Positions 31,775 to 41,158 are shown, counted from the first letter of the stretch. The stretch: DNA of 64,000 nucleotides from Qipengyuania profundimaris (GCF_030717945.1 NZ_JAVAIM010000001.1:2231131-2295130); one strand, 5' to 3'. Numbers and translations are program-made. Notes: generated by a model from the letters alone, not told the origin.

Positions 31775-33154
31775 TCAGCCCTGCGCCGCGCGCGAGCGGT
31801 TGCGATTGCGGTTCCGGTTGCGACCGCCGCCGGGCTTCCCGCCCTGCGGACGACCCTGGCCCGCGCCTTCGGGCTTGCCCTTGCGCGCGGTGTGCTTCTG
31901 CTTCGGTTTGGTCTTCTTCGCCGCGCCGCCCGCAGGGCGAACCTTGGGCTTGGCGAGGCGTGGTTTCTGTTCGCGCTTGGTCGGGCCGACACCTTCGACC
32001 ACGGCGCGGAAATTGTCCGGCAGCGGCAAGCGCTCGAACTCCGCATCGGTCTTCTTGCGGATGTCCTTGAGGTAGTCGCGCTCGTCCTCGGCGCAGAAGG
32101 CGATCGCCACGCCGTCGCGGCCCGCACGGGCGGTACGGCCTATCCGGTGGACATATTGCTCGGGCACGTTGGGCAGTTCGTAATTCAGCACGTGGCTGAC
32201 GCCGGGAATGTCGATCCCGCGGGCCGCGACATCCGTCGCGACGAGGATCGGTGTCTTCGCGCGCTTGAACTCGTCGAGCGCGCGTTCACGCTGCGGCTGG
32301 CTCTTGTTGCCGTGGATGGCATTCGCCGGGACGCCCGCCTGGCCAAGCTTCTTCACGATGCGGTCGCAGCCATGCTTGGTGCGGGCGAAGATCAACACGC
32401 GCTCGAACTTGCCGGGTACCTCGTGGCGCTCTTTCAGGATCATTTCGAGCAGCGTCTGTTTCTCGTCCTGCTGGACCATGAAGAGATACTGGTCGATCCG
32501 CTCTGCCGTGGTGCTTTCGGGCGTCACGCTGACCTTGACCGGATTGCGGCAGTATTTGCCGACCAGTTCCTGGATCTGCTTGGGCATGGTGGCGCTGAAA
32601 AACAGCGTCTGCCGGTCTTCGGGCACCAGCTGGCTGATGCGGCGCAGCGCGTGGATGAAGCCGAGGTCCAGCATCTGGTCCGCCTCGTCGAGGACCAGTA
32701 TTTCGACCTTGTCGAGCGTGAAGGCCTTCTGGTCGATCAGGTCGAGCAGACGGCCGGGCGTCGCGACGAGGATGTCGGTCCCGCGGTGCAGTTTGTTGCG
32801 GTCCTTGTTGACCGAGGTGCCGCCGACGATCGACTGGACCTTGAGGCCCGCCATCGCGCCGTAATCCTTGGCGCTCTGGGCGATCTGGCCGGCGAGTTCG
32901 CGCGTCGGCGCGAGCACCAGCATGCGGCACGACTTGAATGGTGTCTGATTGTCGGCCTCGCGCAGATTGTCGATGCTCGGCAGCATGAAGGCCGCGGTCT
33001 TGCCGGTTCCGGTCTGGGCGATGCCCATCAGGTCGCGGCCTTCGAGAACGGGCGGGATGGCCTGCGCCTGGATCGGCGTCGGCGTGTCGTAGCCCTTCAT
33101 GTCGAGGGCTTGGAGGACGGGCTGCGACAGCCCGAGGTCGGTAAATTTGGTCAT
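31775..33154 (-). CDS. DEAD-box RNA helicase, RhlE-like
   Basis: 459 residues from ATG 33154 (MTKFTDLGLSQPVLQAL). All core motifs are present: Q motif (TPTPIQAQAIP), AQTGTGKT, PTRELAGQ, VLDEADQML, SAT, and HRIGRTARAG. The C-terminal extension of about 80 residues is very basic and rich in Lys, Arg, Gly and Asn (RNRNRNRNRS near the end), as in RhlE proteins where it binds RNA. Role in rRNA maturation and mRNA decay, especially in the cold. The start at 33196 upstream has no support. Confidence 0.92.
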   Translation of the reverse strand: MTKFTDLGLSQPVLQALDMKGYDTPTPIQAQAIPPVLEGRDLMGIAQTGTGKTAAFMLPSIDNLREADNQTPFKSCRMLVLAPTRELAGQIAQSAKDYGAMAGLKVQSIVGGTSVNKDRNKLHRGTDILVATPGRLLDLIDQKAFTLDKVEILVLDEADQMLDLGFIHALRRISQLVPEDRQTLFFSATMPKQIQELVGKYCRNPVKVSVTPESTTAERIDQYLFMVQQDEKQTLLEMILKERHEVPGKFERVLIFARTKHGCDRIVKKLGQAGVPANAIHGNKSQPQRERALDEFKRAKTPILVATDVAARGIDIPGVSHVLNYELPNVPEQYVHRIGRTARAGRDGVAIAFCAEDERDYLKDIRKKTDAEFERLPLPDNFRAVVEGVGPTKREQKPRLAKPKVRPAGGAAKKTKPKQKHTARKGKPEGAGQGRPQGGKPGGGRNRNRNRNRSRAAQG

Positions 33155-33474
33155 GAATACTCGCATTCGATATGCGGCGCGCAGACGGACACTCAATAGA
33201 GTCCGGGCGCGGCGCGGGTGTCAAACGACCCGCGTGAAAAGGGAAGTCTTTGGAAAAGAGACCGAGGCGCGGCCGGGGCAATGGATGTCTCTCCGACTGC
33301 CGCTTCACGCTGGCTAGCGCGCTTCGATGGCCGCCATGTGGATGCTGCAGCGCAAAAAGTCAATCGATTGCGCATGAGCTGCATCGGCGTGTAACTTTTG
33401 TTATTGCGCCTGATCGAATGGTTTGAACAGGCGTTCAAGCCACGTAGCGGATGATCTGCGGGCGAAGATCGAGA

Positions 33475-34188
33475 GTGAGCACTCCACTCGAACGACGGCT
33501 AAGCTGCTTCACCGACCTGGACGAAAACGATCGCGCGATCCTGACCGGTCTATGTTCCGATGTCCGCACACTGAGTGCCGAGGACGATTTGATCGAGGAA
33601 TCTGCTCCACCGAAGCAGGTCTTCATTCAGCTGGAAGGCTGGGCTTTTCGATACAAGCTGCTTCCCGAAGGCAAGCGGCAGATTACTGGCTATCTCCTGC
33701 CGGGCGACATTTGCGATCCCTTCGTCTTCGTCCTTAAGCGGATGGACCACGGGATCGGTGCACTCAGCGACCTCAAATGTGCAGCAGTGTCCAAAGACCA
33801 GATCCTCGAGGCTTTCAATTCGAGTCCGCGCATCGCGAGAGGTTTGTGGTGGTCGAGCCTCGTGGACGAATCGATCCTGCGCCAGTGGCTGACAAATCTG
33901 GGTCAGCGCTTCGCTTACGAACGCATGGCGCATATTTTCTGCGAATTATGGCTGCGCATGACCATCGTCGGGCTTGCCGACGAAGACGAATTCCACCTGC
34001 CGCTGACGCAGAACCAGCTTGGCGATACGATCGGACTCACCCCGGTCCACGTCAATCGCACGCTTCAACGTATGCGCAGCGAAAGTTTGATCGAATTCGA
34101 GCAGCGCCGTCTAAAAATTTGCGACATCGACAAGCTCAAGGATATCGCGGAATTCAACAGTGACTATCTCCATCTGGAACGCCGTTGA
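33475..34188 (+). CDS. Crp/Fnr-family transcriptional regulator
   Basis: 237 residues from GTG 33475 (MSTPLERRLSCFTDLDENDR); ATG 33451 in frame is an alternative. The cyclic-nucleotide-like domain covers about 20-140 (VFIQLEGWAFRYKLLPEGKRQITGYLLPGDICDPF in parts) and the winged helix at the C-terminus includes LTQNQLGDTIGLTPVHVNRTLQRMRSE in parts, the helix-turn-helix. No cysteine cluster for an Fnr iron-sulfur site is seen. Sphingomonads hold many of these linked to stress responses. A DUF6894 gene follows in the same direction. Confidence 0.9.
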   Translation: MSTPLERRLSCFTDLDENDRAILTGLCSDVRTLSAEDDLIEESAPPKQVFIQLEGWAFRYKLLPEGKRQITGYLLPGDICDPFVFVLKRMDHGIGALSDLKCAAVSKDQILEAFNSSPRIARGLWWSSLVDESILRQWLTNLGQRFAYERMAHIFCELWLRMTIVGLADEDEFHLPLTQNQLGDTIGLTPVHVNRTLQRMRSESLIEFEQRRLKICDIDKLKDIAEFNSDYLHLERR

Positions 34189-34251
34189 TCGAACCAGCAC
34201 GGAAATACGGAATATTTATCTGTCTTCGAGCGTTTAACTGAAGGAACTACT

Positions 34252-34491
34252 ATGGACAGCTCGATGCCGCGCTATTTTTTCGACTTGCACGACCACTCGA
34301 GCGAGTTCGACCGGCTTGGCACGGAACTTGACAGCCAGAGGGCAGCACAGGTCGCAGCTGTCGAATTCGCGGGCGAAATCCTGAAGAACGAGCCATCGAT
34401 CCTCGATAGCAAGGGATTGGCTGTCGATGCGCGGGATGAGGAGGGAACCATCCTCTTCACCGTACACATCAAGCTCGTCGATCACCGTTGA
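34252..34491 (+). CDS. DUF6894-like small protein (79 aa)
   Basis: 79 residues from ATG 34252. The opening MPRYFFDLHDHSSEFDRLGTEL, starting five codons in, and the alternating acidic residues in VDARDEEGTILFTVHIKL match small alphaproteobacterial proteins grouped as DUF6894. No catalytic residues are known. An internal ATG 34264 (MPRYFF) is an alternative start. It follows the Crp-like gene and may be under its control. The 3' end overlaps the convergent gene by 23 bases. Confidence 0.7.
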   Translation: MDSSMPRYFFDLHDHSSEFDRLGTELDSQRAAQVAAVEFAGEILKNEPSILDSKGLAVDARDEEGTILFTVHIKLVDHR

Positions 34492-34693
34492 ACCGGCTCA
34501 CCAGCCACACCTCTTCCGGACCGAGATTGGTCAGATGGCATAGAGGCCGACCGTCTTCGTAAAGATCGGCGTCCAGCCCTTGCTTCTTGCGAGCGACGAC
34601 ATCCAGCACGCTCGCCGGGCAGACAGATTGGAATTCAATCTTGTGTTCGACCTGGTGTCGATTTTCCCTGTAGTGCAACACGTATCTCGGCAT
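34469..34693 (-). CDS. Hypothetical protein (74 aa)
   Basis: 74 residues from ATG 34693, preceded by GGGAGGGG. The frame stays open to 34762, but the ribosome binding site supports 34693. It begins MPRYVLHYRENRHQVEHKIE, resembling the MPRYFF start of its convergent neighbour, and contains DVVARKKQGLDADLYEDGRP. No family recognised. The two small proteins could be distant relatives, as both have a short beta-rich start and an acidic C-terminal half. Confidence 0.6.
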   Translation of the reverse strand: MPRYVLHYRENRHQVEHKIEFQSVCPASVLDVVARKKQGLDADLYEDGRPLCHLTNLGPEEVWLVSRFNGDRRA

Positions 34694-34859
34694 GGGCCCC
34701 TCCCGAAAAAGAACGCAACCGACGCCCCGCAAAAGCGGGTGGACGAACAGATGGGTCGACAATTTGCCGCTGTTTGGGACAGTAAGATCGTTCGCCTACG
34801 GTCGGCTGCCGCAACTTAACATCCCAAAAGCTGCACGCGCGCGATAACATGCATTAGCT

Positions 34860-34878
34860 ATGCGAAAATTTTTCGCAT
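34860..34878. promoter_or_regulatory. Perfect AT-rich palindrome
   Basis: ATGCGAAAATTTTTCGCAT has 9-bp perfect arms around one central T. It lies 30 bases past the exchanger stop codon and 167 bases upstream of the small gene starting at 34693, both on the minus strand. It could be an operator for that small gene or a weak transcription terminator. Confidence 0.4.
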
Positions 34879-34907
34879 GCTGAGTGTGGATCGGGAGACG
34901 GTATCCC

Positions 34908-35894
34908 TCAGACCAAACCGGCTGTGGCAGCGAGGAAGGCAACATAGCCCACAACCAGCAGTCCGCCCTCGCGCCGACCGAGCCGACCGCCCGTGTAGGC
35001 GAAAATAATGGCGACGATCGATGCGGAGAGGAGCACCCAGAGGTCCACCGTCATGATCCCGCCGGGTATCGGGCCGGGGGCCACGAGGCCGGTCACGCCG
35101 CCGATGAAGAAGATGTTGTAGATGTTGGAGCCCAGCACGTTGCCGAGCGCGATGTCGCTCTCCTTGCGAAAGGCGGCGATGGCGCTGGTGGCGAGTTCGG
35201 GGGCCGAGGTGCCCGCAGCGACGACGGTGAGTCCGATGACTTCGTCAGAGACGCCCAGCCGCGCGGCCATGTCGATGGCGGCATCGACGAGGATGTAACC
35301 GCCGGCAATGATGATGGCGGTGCCCACCACGAACAGCAGGATCGGCACGGCGACGCCGCCGGCCGTGCCGCTGTCCTCGGGGTGAAGGCCCGGATCGGCA
35401 TGCTCGGCAGCCGCGGTGCGCTGTCCTGCCGCGGAAGCGCCGGCGCTTGCCGTCTCCTGCCGGTAAGCGAGAGCGAGATAGGCCGCGAGGATCAGCAGAA
35501 ACGCGCCGCCGGCCAGTTGCGAAAGACCGGTGGTGGACCCTGCGAGTAACAGCAGAAGGACCCCACCGACTCCCACCATCCCGTCCCGCCACAGCGCGCT
35601 TGCCCCCACGGCAATCGGCGCAATCAGCGCTGCGGTGCCGAGGATCAGCAGGATGTTGGCGAGGTTCGATCCAACGATATTGCCGATCGCGATACCCGGC
35701 GATCCGGCAAGTGACGCCTGCACGCTGGCGGCTAGTTCGGGCGTCGAGGTGCCAAGTCCGACGATCACCAGACCGACCAGCATCGGCGAGAGTCCGAACC
35801 TTTCGGCAAGTCGCGAAGCGCCGCGAACCAGCAGCTCACCGCCCAGCAGAAGCAGGGCGAAACCGGCGAGCAAGAGCAGGATAGTCGTCGTCAT
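34908..35894 (-). CDS. Calcium/sodium antiporter (YrbG/CaxA type)
   Basis: 328 residues from ATG 35894. Ten or so membrane helices in two inverted halves. Each half has the cation-binding alpha repeat: GLGTSTPELAAS with GNIVGSNLANILLI in the first and VAAGTSAPELATS with GNVLGSNIYNIFFI in the second. A hydrophilic loop of about 45 residues (around 145-190), rich in Ala, Thr and Glu, links the halves. Likely exports Ca2+ in exchange for Na+ or H+. Confidence 0.93.
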   Translation of the reverse strand: MTTTILLLLAGFALLLLGGELLVRGASRLAERFGLSPMLVGLVIVGLGTSTPELAASVQASLAGSPGIAIGNIVGSNLANILLILGTAALIAPIAVGASALWRDGMVGVGGVLLLLLAGSTTGLSQLAGGAFLLILAAYLALAYRQETASAGASAAGQRTAAAEHADPGLHPEDSGTAGGVAVPILLFVVGTAIIIAGGYILVDAAIDMAARLGVSDEVIGLTVVAAGTSAPELATSAIAAFRKESDIALGNVLGSNIYNIFFIGGVTGLVAPGPIPGGIMTVDLWVLLSASIVAIIFAYTGGRLGRREGGLLVVGYVAFLAATAGLV

Positions 35895-35957
35895 AGAGCC
35901 GGCGCTTAGGCCAAGCACCACGCACTTTCCAGCACGCACTTAAATCGCCATGCCAGC

Positions 35958-36149
35958 CTAATCGTTGGCGCGCTTCTCCGCACGGATGAGGAGGCGCGCG
36001 AGACCTTCCGCGACCGCATGAAAATTATGCTCGGCATGCGACAAGGCGCGCGTGTCGCTAGTTTCCTTCGCTGCCTTCCGGACTGCTTCCAGCCGGTCGT
36101 AAGCCTTTCGGAACTCCTGCAGCATCAATTCCCGGTCGGCCAGTGCCAA
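35958..36149 (-). CDS. Small hypothetical helical protein (63 aa)
   Basis: 63 residues from a TTG at 36149; GAGGGGA lies about 9 bases upstream. The product is almost entirely helical and charged (LMLQEFRKAYDRLEAVRKAAKE; HNFHAVAEGLARLLIRAEKR). No family recognised. The ATG at 36156 is out of frame. The AT-rich segment upstream (36180-36225) may hold its promoter. Confidence 0.5.
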   Translation of the reverse strand: MALADRELMLQEFRKAYDRLEAVRKAAKETSDTRALSHAEHNFHAVAEGLARLLIRAEKRAND

Positions 36150-36230
36150 GCGTCATTCCCCTCAAAGCAATGAGCGCCGGATAGCTCAAAACGTTTAATT
36201 TAGTCTAATATATCAAATGTTAAGGCCACT

Positions 36231-37787
36231 CTAAGCCTGCTGCAATCCGGCGATACTAAGCAAGGCTTCGGTGCCCGCATCGAAGCTCTCGCCGCCTTGC
36301 TCGATCGCCTTGGCCATCTGCTTGCCCAGTTCCACCCCGAACTGGTCGAACGGGTTGATTCCCATCAGCAGGGCATTGGCGAAGGTGCGGTGTTCGTGAA
36401 ACGCGATCAGCGCGCCCAACGCGGCCGCGTCGAGGTCGTCGCACAGGATCGTCGCCGAGGGACGGTCGCCAGGATAGTTGCGCGCCGGATCCTCGCCCTT
36501 CTTCCCTGCCATCAGCGCCGCGCCTTGCGCGAAGCAATTCATCAGCAAAATGCGGTGGTGCGCCGGGTCGAGATCGTCGCCCGGCGCGATGCTGGCGATG
36601 AAGTCCACCGGGATCAGATGCGTGCCCTGGTGGAGCAGCTGGAACACTGCATGCTGCGCATCGGTCCCCACCCCGCCCCAGGTGATCGGTGCCGTCGGCC
36701 CGTCGACCGGCTGCATGTGGGCGGTCACACGTTTGCCATTGCTCTCCATTTCTAGCTGCTGGAGATAGTCAGGGAACAGGCTGAGCCGCTCGTCATAGGC
36801 GAAGACCGCCCGCGTCTGGCAGCCGCGCACGCGAGTGTAATAGAGGTCGGCGAAGGCCGCGCGCAATACGAGATTGGCCGCGCCGTCGGTGTCGCGGAAA
36901 TGCTCGTCCACCGCCTTGGCCCCTGCCAGCATAGCGCGGAAATCGTCCATCCCGACGGCCATGGCGATGGGAAAGCCGATCGACGACCAGATCGAATAGC
37001 GCCCGCCCACGCTCTCCTGAAACGGCAGGATGCGCGTCTCGTCGACGCCCCATTCGACCGCCCCTTCGGGATTGGCGGTCAGCGCGATGACGCGACCCGA
37101 GGGGTCGGAGACGCCGTTGTCGCGCAGCCATTTGAGCGCGCTTTCGGCGTTGGTCATGGTCTCGATGGTGGTGAAGGTCTTGCTGGCCACCGCGATCAGC
37201 GTCTTGGCCGGATCGCATTTCGCAAACGCCGCCTCCAGCGCCACCCCGTCGATATTGGAGACGACATGGACGTCGCAATAGCTGAGGTCGCGGGAGAGAG
37301 CGTCCACGCCCAGCGCCGGGCCCAGCGCGCTGCCGCCGATGCCGATGTGGATCAGGTGCTCGACCTCGCCCAGCGCGCCCTGATGGATCGCCTCGACTAG
37401 CATCCCCATGCGGTCGATCAGCGCGGCGGCTTCCTCGACCTTCGCCTCGTCGCCGGTTCCGCGCAGGGTCGCGTGGTCGGCCGCCCGGCCCTCGGTCGGA
37501 TTGACCACCTCGCCGCCGAACAGTTTCGCCCGCATGCCCGCGAAGTCCATCGCCTCGGCCAGCTCTTCGAAGGCCGCGATCACCGCGCGGTCGAGATGCG
37601 TCTTCGACCAGTCGAACAGGATGCCGCCCTCCTCCAGCTCGATCCGGCCCGAAAGCATCGCGACGCGCTCGTCACCGCCCGGCTCGTCCGCGCCCTCGCC
37701 GCCATCGCGGCTCGCGCTGAACAGCTCGCCCAGCGTCGGGCGCGGCAGGTTTTCGAGAGTGTCCCAGAGTTCGGCAGCGGTCGACAT
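36231..37787 (-). CDS. pgi: Glucose-6-phosphate isomerase
   Basis: 518 residues from ATG 37787 (MSTAAELWDTLENLPRPTL). Reversible isomerisation of glucose-6-phosphate and fructose-6-phosphate. Seen: HIGIGGSALGP near residue 130, VASKTFTTIETMTNA, GGRYSIWSSIGFP (PGI signature 1 region) and the C-terminal GINPFDQFGVELGKQMA (signature 2). The frame is open 80 codons further upstream, which is a chance extension overlapping lepB. Divergent from lepB with 70 bases between. Confidence 0.97.
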   Translation of the reverse strand: MSTAAELWDTLENLPRPTLGELFSASRDGGEGADEPGGDERVAMLSGRIELEEGGILFDWSKTHLDRAVIAAFEELAEAMDFAGMRAKLFGGEVVNPTEGRAADHATLRGTGDEAKVEEAAALIDRMGMLVEAIHQGALGEVEHLIHIGIGGSALGPALGVDALSRDLSYCDVHVVSNIDGVALEAAFAKCDPAKTLIAVASKTFTTIETMTNAESALKWLRDNGVSDPSGRVIALTANPEGAVEWGVDETRILPFQESVGGRYSIWSSIGFPIAMAVGMDDFRAMLAGAKAVDEHFRDTDGAANLVLRAAFADLYYTRVRGCQTRAVFAYDERLSLFPDYLQQLEMESNGKRVTAHMQPVDGPTAPITWGGVGTDAQHAVFQLLHQGTHLIPVDFIASIAPGDDLDPAHHRILLMNCFAQGAALMAGKKGEDPARNYPGDRPSATILCDDLDAAALGALIAFHEHRTFANALLMGINPFDQFGVELGKQMAKAIEQGGESFDAGTEALLSIAGLQQA

Positions 37788-37857
37788 GGCGGGCGAAAAT
37801 CCTTTGATGGTTGCGAGGGCTGCGACTAGGGGACTGGGCGATGATTGAGAACCCCGC

Positions 37858-38676
37858 ATGACAGCGAAGAGCGCCGACGCAAACACCGCCGACGAGCCGA
37901 AACAGGAAAGCTGGGCCAGCTTCCTGTGGTTCTGCGCGAAGCTGGTGCTGGCGGTGCTGCTGTTCCGCACGCTGGCGTTCAGCTTTTTCACGATCCCCAG
38001 CGAAAGCATGCTGCCGGGCCTGCGCACCGGCGACTATCTGATCGCGGCCAAATGGCCCTATGGCTATAACGAGAATTCGCTGCCGCTCGGCCTGCCGGGA
38101 CCTGACGAACGAATATTCGGCAATGTGCCGGAACGCGGCGACGTGGTGGTGTTCAAACATCCGGTCGACCGCTTCGATTACGTCAAGCGCGTGATCGGCC
38201 TGCCGGGCGATACGGTGGCGATGCGCGGCGGGACTGTGTTCCTGAATGGCGAACCGGTGCCGCAGCAGGCAGCCCCGCCCATCCTGCTGCCGATGAGCCT
38301 CAACACGCAGTGCAACATGCGTGCCGAAGAAGTGCAAACGCCCGATGGCCCGGCATGCCGCTACACGCAGTTCCTCGAGACATTGCCGAACGGCAAGAGC
38401 TATCCGGTGATCGACCTCGGCCCGTGGCCCAAAGACGATTTCGACCCTGTGGTGGTGCCCGAGGGACAGCTGTTTGTAATGGGTGACAATCGCGACAATT
38501 CGCAGGACAGCCGCTTCCCCGCGCAGGCCGGCGGCGGGGTCGGCCTCGTCGATCAGCGCCTGCTGGTGGCACGCGCCAGCATGGTGCTGTGGTCGACGGA
38601 CGGAAGCGCGGAATGGCTGCTGCCGTGGACCTGGTTCACCGCTGCCCGCTGGGACCGGATCGGGAGCGACATATGA
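37858..38676 (+). CDS. lepB: Signal peptidase I
   Basis: 272 residues. One membrane helix (about 22-45), then the serine motif PSESMLPGL, the lysine motif FDYVKRVIGLPGD and GDNRDNSQDSRFP near the C-terminus. The Ser-Lys dyad cleaves signal peptides in the periplasm. First gene of lepB-rnc-era, the standard alphaproteobacterial order; its stop overlaps the rnc start (ATGA). Confidence 0.97.
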   Translation: MTAKSADANTADEPKQESWASFLWFCAKLVLAVLLFRTLAFSFFTIPSESMLPGLRTGDYLIAAKWPYGYNENSLPLGLPGPDERIFGNVPERGDVVVFKHPVDRFDYVKRVIGLPGDTVAMRGGTVFLNGEPVPQQAAPPILLPMSLNTQCNMRAEEVQTPDGPACRYTQFLETLPNGKSYPVIDLGPWPKDDFDPVVVPEGQLFVMGDNRDNSQDSRFPAQAGGGVGLVDQRLLVARASMVLWSTDGSAEWLLPWTWFTAARWDRIGSDI

Positions 38677-39347
38677 CTCAGACACTGGAACCCGAGACCC
38701 GCACTTTCCTCGCCGCGAATGGCTTCACCGTGAAGGACGAGGCCCGCTGGGTCGCCGCGCTGACGCATGGGAGCATGGGCGAAACGCGCGATTACGAGCG
38801 GCTCGAATTCCTCGGCGACCGCGTGCTCGGCCTGTCCATCGCCGACTGGCTGTTTGCCAAAAGCGAAGCGCCGGAAGGCAAGCTTGCCCAGCGTCTCAAC
38901 GCCATCGTCAGCCGGGAAATGTGCGCGCAGGTCGCCCGCGGCATTGGGCTGGCGGACCATATCCGTATCTCCAAGCAGGCACGCGCCGATGGCGGGCGCG
39001 ACAGCGACAACATCCTCGGCGACGTGGTCGAAAGCTTGCTCGGCGCGCAATTTCTCGACAACGGGTTCGAGGCATCGAAGGAGCTCGTCCATCAGCTGTT
39101 CCGCCCGGCGCTGGAAAGCGGTGCGGGCAAGGCCAAGCATCCCAAGAGCGCGCTGCAGGAATGGGCCGCGGGCAATCGCCGCGCGCCGCCCCAATACGAG
39201 ATTGTCGAGCGCACCGGCCCCGACCACGCGCAACGCTTCACCGTCCGCGTGAGCGTGCACAAAGTCGGCGAGGCGCAAGGCAGCGCCACCAGCAAGGGCG
39301 AAGCCGAAAAGGCCGCCGCACAGGCATTCATGGAGCAGTTCGGATGA
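38673..39347 (+). CDS. rnc: Ribonuclease III
   Basis: 224 residues from ATG 38673, overlapping the lepB stop. The RNase III signature RLEFLGDRVLGL (about residues 38-49), the second acidic site DILGDVVESLLGA-like sequence, and a C-terminal double-stranded-RNA-binding domain (about 155-224; HPKSALQEWAA, SKGEAEKAAAQAFM). Processes rRNA precursors and double-stranded RNA. The frame is open upstream into lepB but the ATGA overlap is decisive. Confidence 0.97.
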   Translation: MTQTLEPETRTFLAANGFTVKDEARWVAALTHGSMGETRDYERLEFLGDRVLGLSIADWLFAKSEAPEGKLAQRLNAIVSREMCAQVARGIGLADHIRISKQARADGGRDSDNILGDVVESLLGAQFLDNGFEASKELVHQLFRPALESGAGKAKHPKSALQEWAAGNRRAPPQYEIVERTGPDHAQRFTVRVSVHKVGEAQGSATSKGEAEKAAAQAFMEQFG

Positions 39348-40249
39348 GCGAGCAGAAAACCACACGCTGCGGCGTCGTCGCCGTCCTCGGCGCGCCCAAT
39401 GCGGGCAAGAGCACGCTGGTCAACCAGCTGGTCGGCCAGAAGGTCGCCATCACCAGTGCCAAGGCGCAGACCACCCGCGCGCGAATGATGGGAATTGCGT
39501 TGCACGGCGAGACACAGTTGATCCTTGTCGACACGCCCGGCATTTTTGCGCCCAAGCGCCGGCTCGACCGCGCCATGGTCAGTGCCGCATGGGAAGGCGC
39601 GGAAGCGGCCGATGCGGTGCTGCTACTCGTCGATCCAGTGAAGCAGCGCCGCCACGAGCTCGAACCGCTGCTGGAACAGGTCGCCAGCCGTCCGGAGCGC
39701 AAGATCCTGGTGCTCAACAAGGTCGATGTCGCCAAGAAAGAGCCGCTGCTCGCGCTGGCGCAGGAGCTGGGCGAGAAGGTCGATTTCGCGGAGATCTACT
39801 TCGTTTCCGCCCTTACCGGCGACGGCTTGCCGGAAATGAAACAGGCGCTGGCAGACATGATGCCGGAAGGCCCGTGGATGTATCCCGAAGACCAGGTTAG
39901 CGATGCCTCCGAACGCCTGCTCGCCACCGAAATCACGCGCGAGCAGCTCTACCAGCAACTGCACGAGGAACTGCCCTACGACAGCGCGGTGCGGCCGGAG
40001 AAATACATCCAGCGCAAGGATGGCAGCGTCGAGATCCACCAGCAGATCGTGGTGATGCGCGACAACCAGCGCGCCATCGTGCTCGGCAAGGGCGGCAGCC
40101 GCATCAAGTCCATCGGCGAGGCCGCGCGCAAGGAATTGAGCGAACTACTCGGCCAGAAGGTCCACCTGTTCCTGCACGTCAAGACCGACGAACGCTGGAG
40201 CGACGACAAGGAAATGTTCGAGGAAATGGGGCTGGAGTGGAAGAGCTGA
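39344..40249 (+). CDS. era: GTPase Era
   Basis: 301 residues from ATG 39344, overlapping the rnc stop. GTP motifs: GAPNAGKST, QTTRARMMGI, DTPGI, NKVD and SALTGDGL. C-terminal KH domain with VLGKGGSRIKSIGEAARKEL that binds the 3' end of 16S rRNA. Era helps 30S maturation. The three genes form a tightly coupled operon; a small inverted repeat GTCAGGC-T-GCCTGAC lies about 90 bases after the stop (40338-40352) without a T-run. Confidence 0.97.
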   Translation: MSEQKTTRCGVVAVLGAPNAGKSTLVNQLVGQKVAITSAKAQTTRARMMGIALHGETQLILVDTPGIFAPKRRLDRAMVSAAWEGAEAADAVLLLVDPVKQRRHELEPLLEQVASRPERKILVLNKVDVAKKEPLLALAQELGEKVDFAEIYFVSALTGDGLPEMKQALADMMPEGPWMYPEDQVSDASERLLATEITREQLYQQLHEELPYDSAVRPEKYIQRKDGSVEIHQQIVVMRDNQRAIVLGKGGSRIKSIGEAARKELSELLGQKVHLFLHVKTDERWSDDKEMFEEMGLEWKS

Positions 40250-40360
40250 TCCAGGTCTCTCGCAACAACGTGCGCTATCAACGAGGTAATTCTTCGGCTC
40301 TTCAGAAAACTCGTTCGAGCCGACCCATCGCATGACTGTCAGGCTGCCTGACGTAGTGAC

Positions 40361-40972
40361 TCACGCAGCCTTGGAGAATTGTACGCTGAAGCTCTTAACA
40401 TAGTCCGCGGCCTCGCCATTGTCAGTGCGGTAAACTGCATGGTCGCGCTCGGAGGCCATTTGGCAAGCTAGCTCAATCAATCGCCGATCGGCCTTTTTGC
40501 GTCCCTCCCCGCAAGCTTTAACTGTACCGTCGTAAGCGACTTCAATTGCCACTGTGACCTTAGCCTCTTTTTCGGCATACGCCGTGCCGTCCAGCAGGAA
40601 TAAGCCACCCGCCCTGTCCAAGCTGGAAATCATCTGGGTCTGGAGGTTTGGGACGTCGCTGGGAGAAACCAAAATTCGTGTACGGATGCGGCTGGCGCTG
40701 GGTTGGCCTTCCGCTCCTCGCCCTCTATCCAGCTTCCTGTCGACTAAGATCGGGCAGATGCGTTGCGCGAGTTGATCATCGCCCACGAAAGTGCCGAGAT
40801 TGCAGGTCTCTATTCGGCCATCGACATCGACCCAAAGCTCCACATTAGCAGCGACCCATGCTCCATCGCGGTCAATCGAATTCGGCATTTTACCGTGCAC
40901 ATAACGTGCTTCATCCAATCCGAAACGCGGCACCGAAATACTCAATAGGAGGAGTACGATCAGGCTATTCAT
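40361..40972 (-). CDS. Secreted protein with two TonB-C-like halves
   Basis: 203 residues from ATG 40972. The first 20 residues are hydrophobic (MNSLIVLLLLSISVPRFG), a likely signal peptide or anchor. Two halves each resemble the TonB C-terminal fold: NVELWVDVDGRIETCNLGT ... QLAQRICPILVDRK, and VTVAIEVAYDGTVKACGEG ... LIELACQMASER. Each half has two cysteines at similar positions, as in many sphingomonad TonB-C-domain proteins. There is no proline-rich spacer or ExbBD, so it is not a classic TonB. It is divergent from the double-glycine peptide gene, sharing a 186-base spacer, and is AT-richer than era. Confidence 0.7.
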   Translation of the reverse strand: MNSLIVLLLLSISVPRFGLDEARYVHGKMPNSIDRDGAWVAANVELWVDVDGRIETCNLGTFVGDDQLAQRICPILVDRKLDRGRGAEGQPSASRIRTRILVSPSDVPNLQTQMISSLDRAGGLFLLDGTAYAEKEAKVTVAIEVAYDGTVKACGEGRKKADRRLIELACQMASERDHAVYRTDNGEAADYVKSFSVQFSKAA

Positions 40973-41158
40973 AATGCTGTGCTTAAAACGAACGCTTACA
41001 AATGCAAACAGCCGTCTAATCCGCATTCCGATCGAAGGAAGATAGCTACTGAATCCCTGCGAAGTCCTCAGCTGCGATCGAATAGCTCATTCGTCCTATC
41101 GTCGGTCCGCCACTTAGCCCCTAGCCTTCGATTCTCACCAATAATTGGAGGTAGGATG

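Noticed and set aside
33193..33438. 81-codon minus-strand frame upstream of the Crp-like gene
   Set aside because: No ribosome binding site, low-complexity Arg/Ser composition and no recognisable motif; it covers the promoter region of the RNA helicase.
40338..40352. GTCAGGC-T-GCCTGAC palindrome after era as terminator
   Set aside because: There is no T-run on either strand and the loop is a single base, too tight for a simple hairpin; left unassigned.
40361..40972. Classic TonB energy transducer
   Set aside because: There is no proline-rich spacer and no exbB/exbD; the two TonB-C-like halves point to a different protein type.
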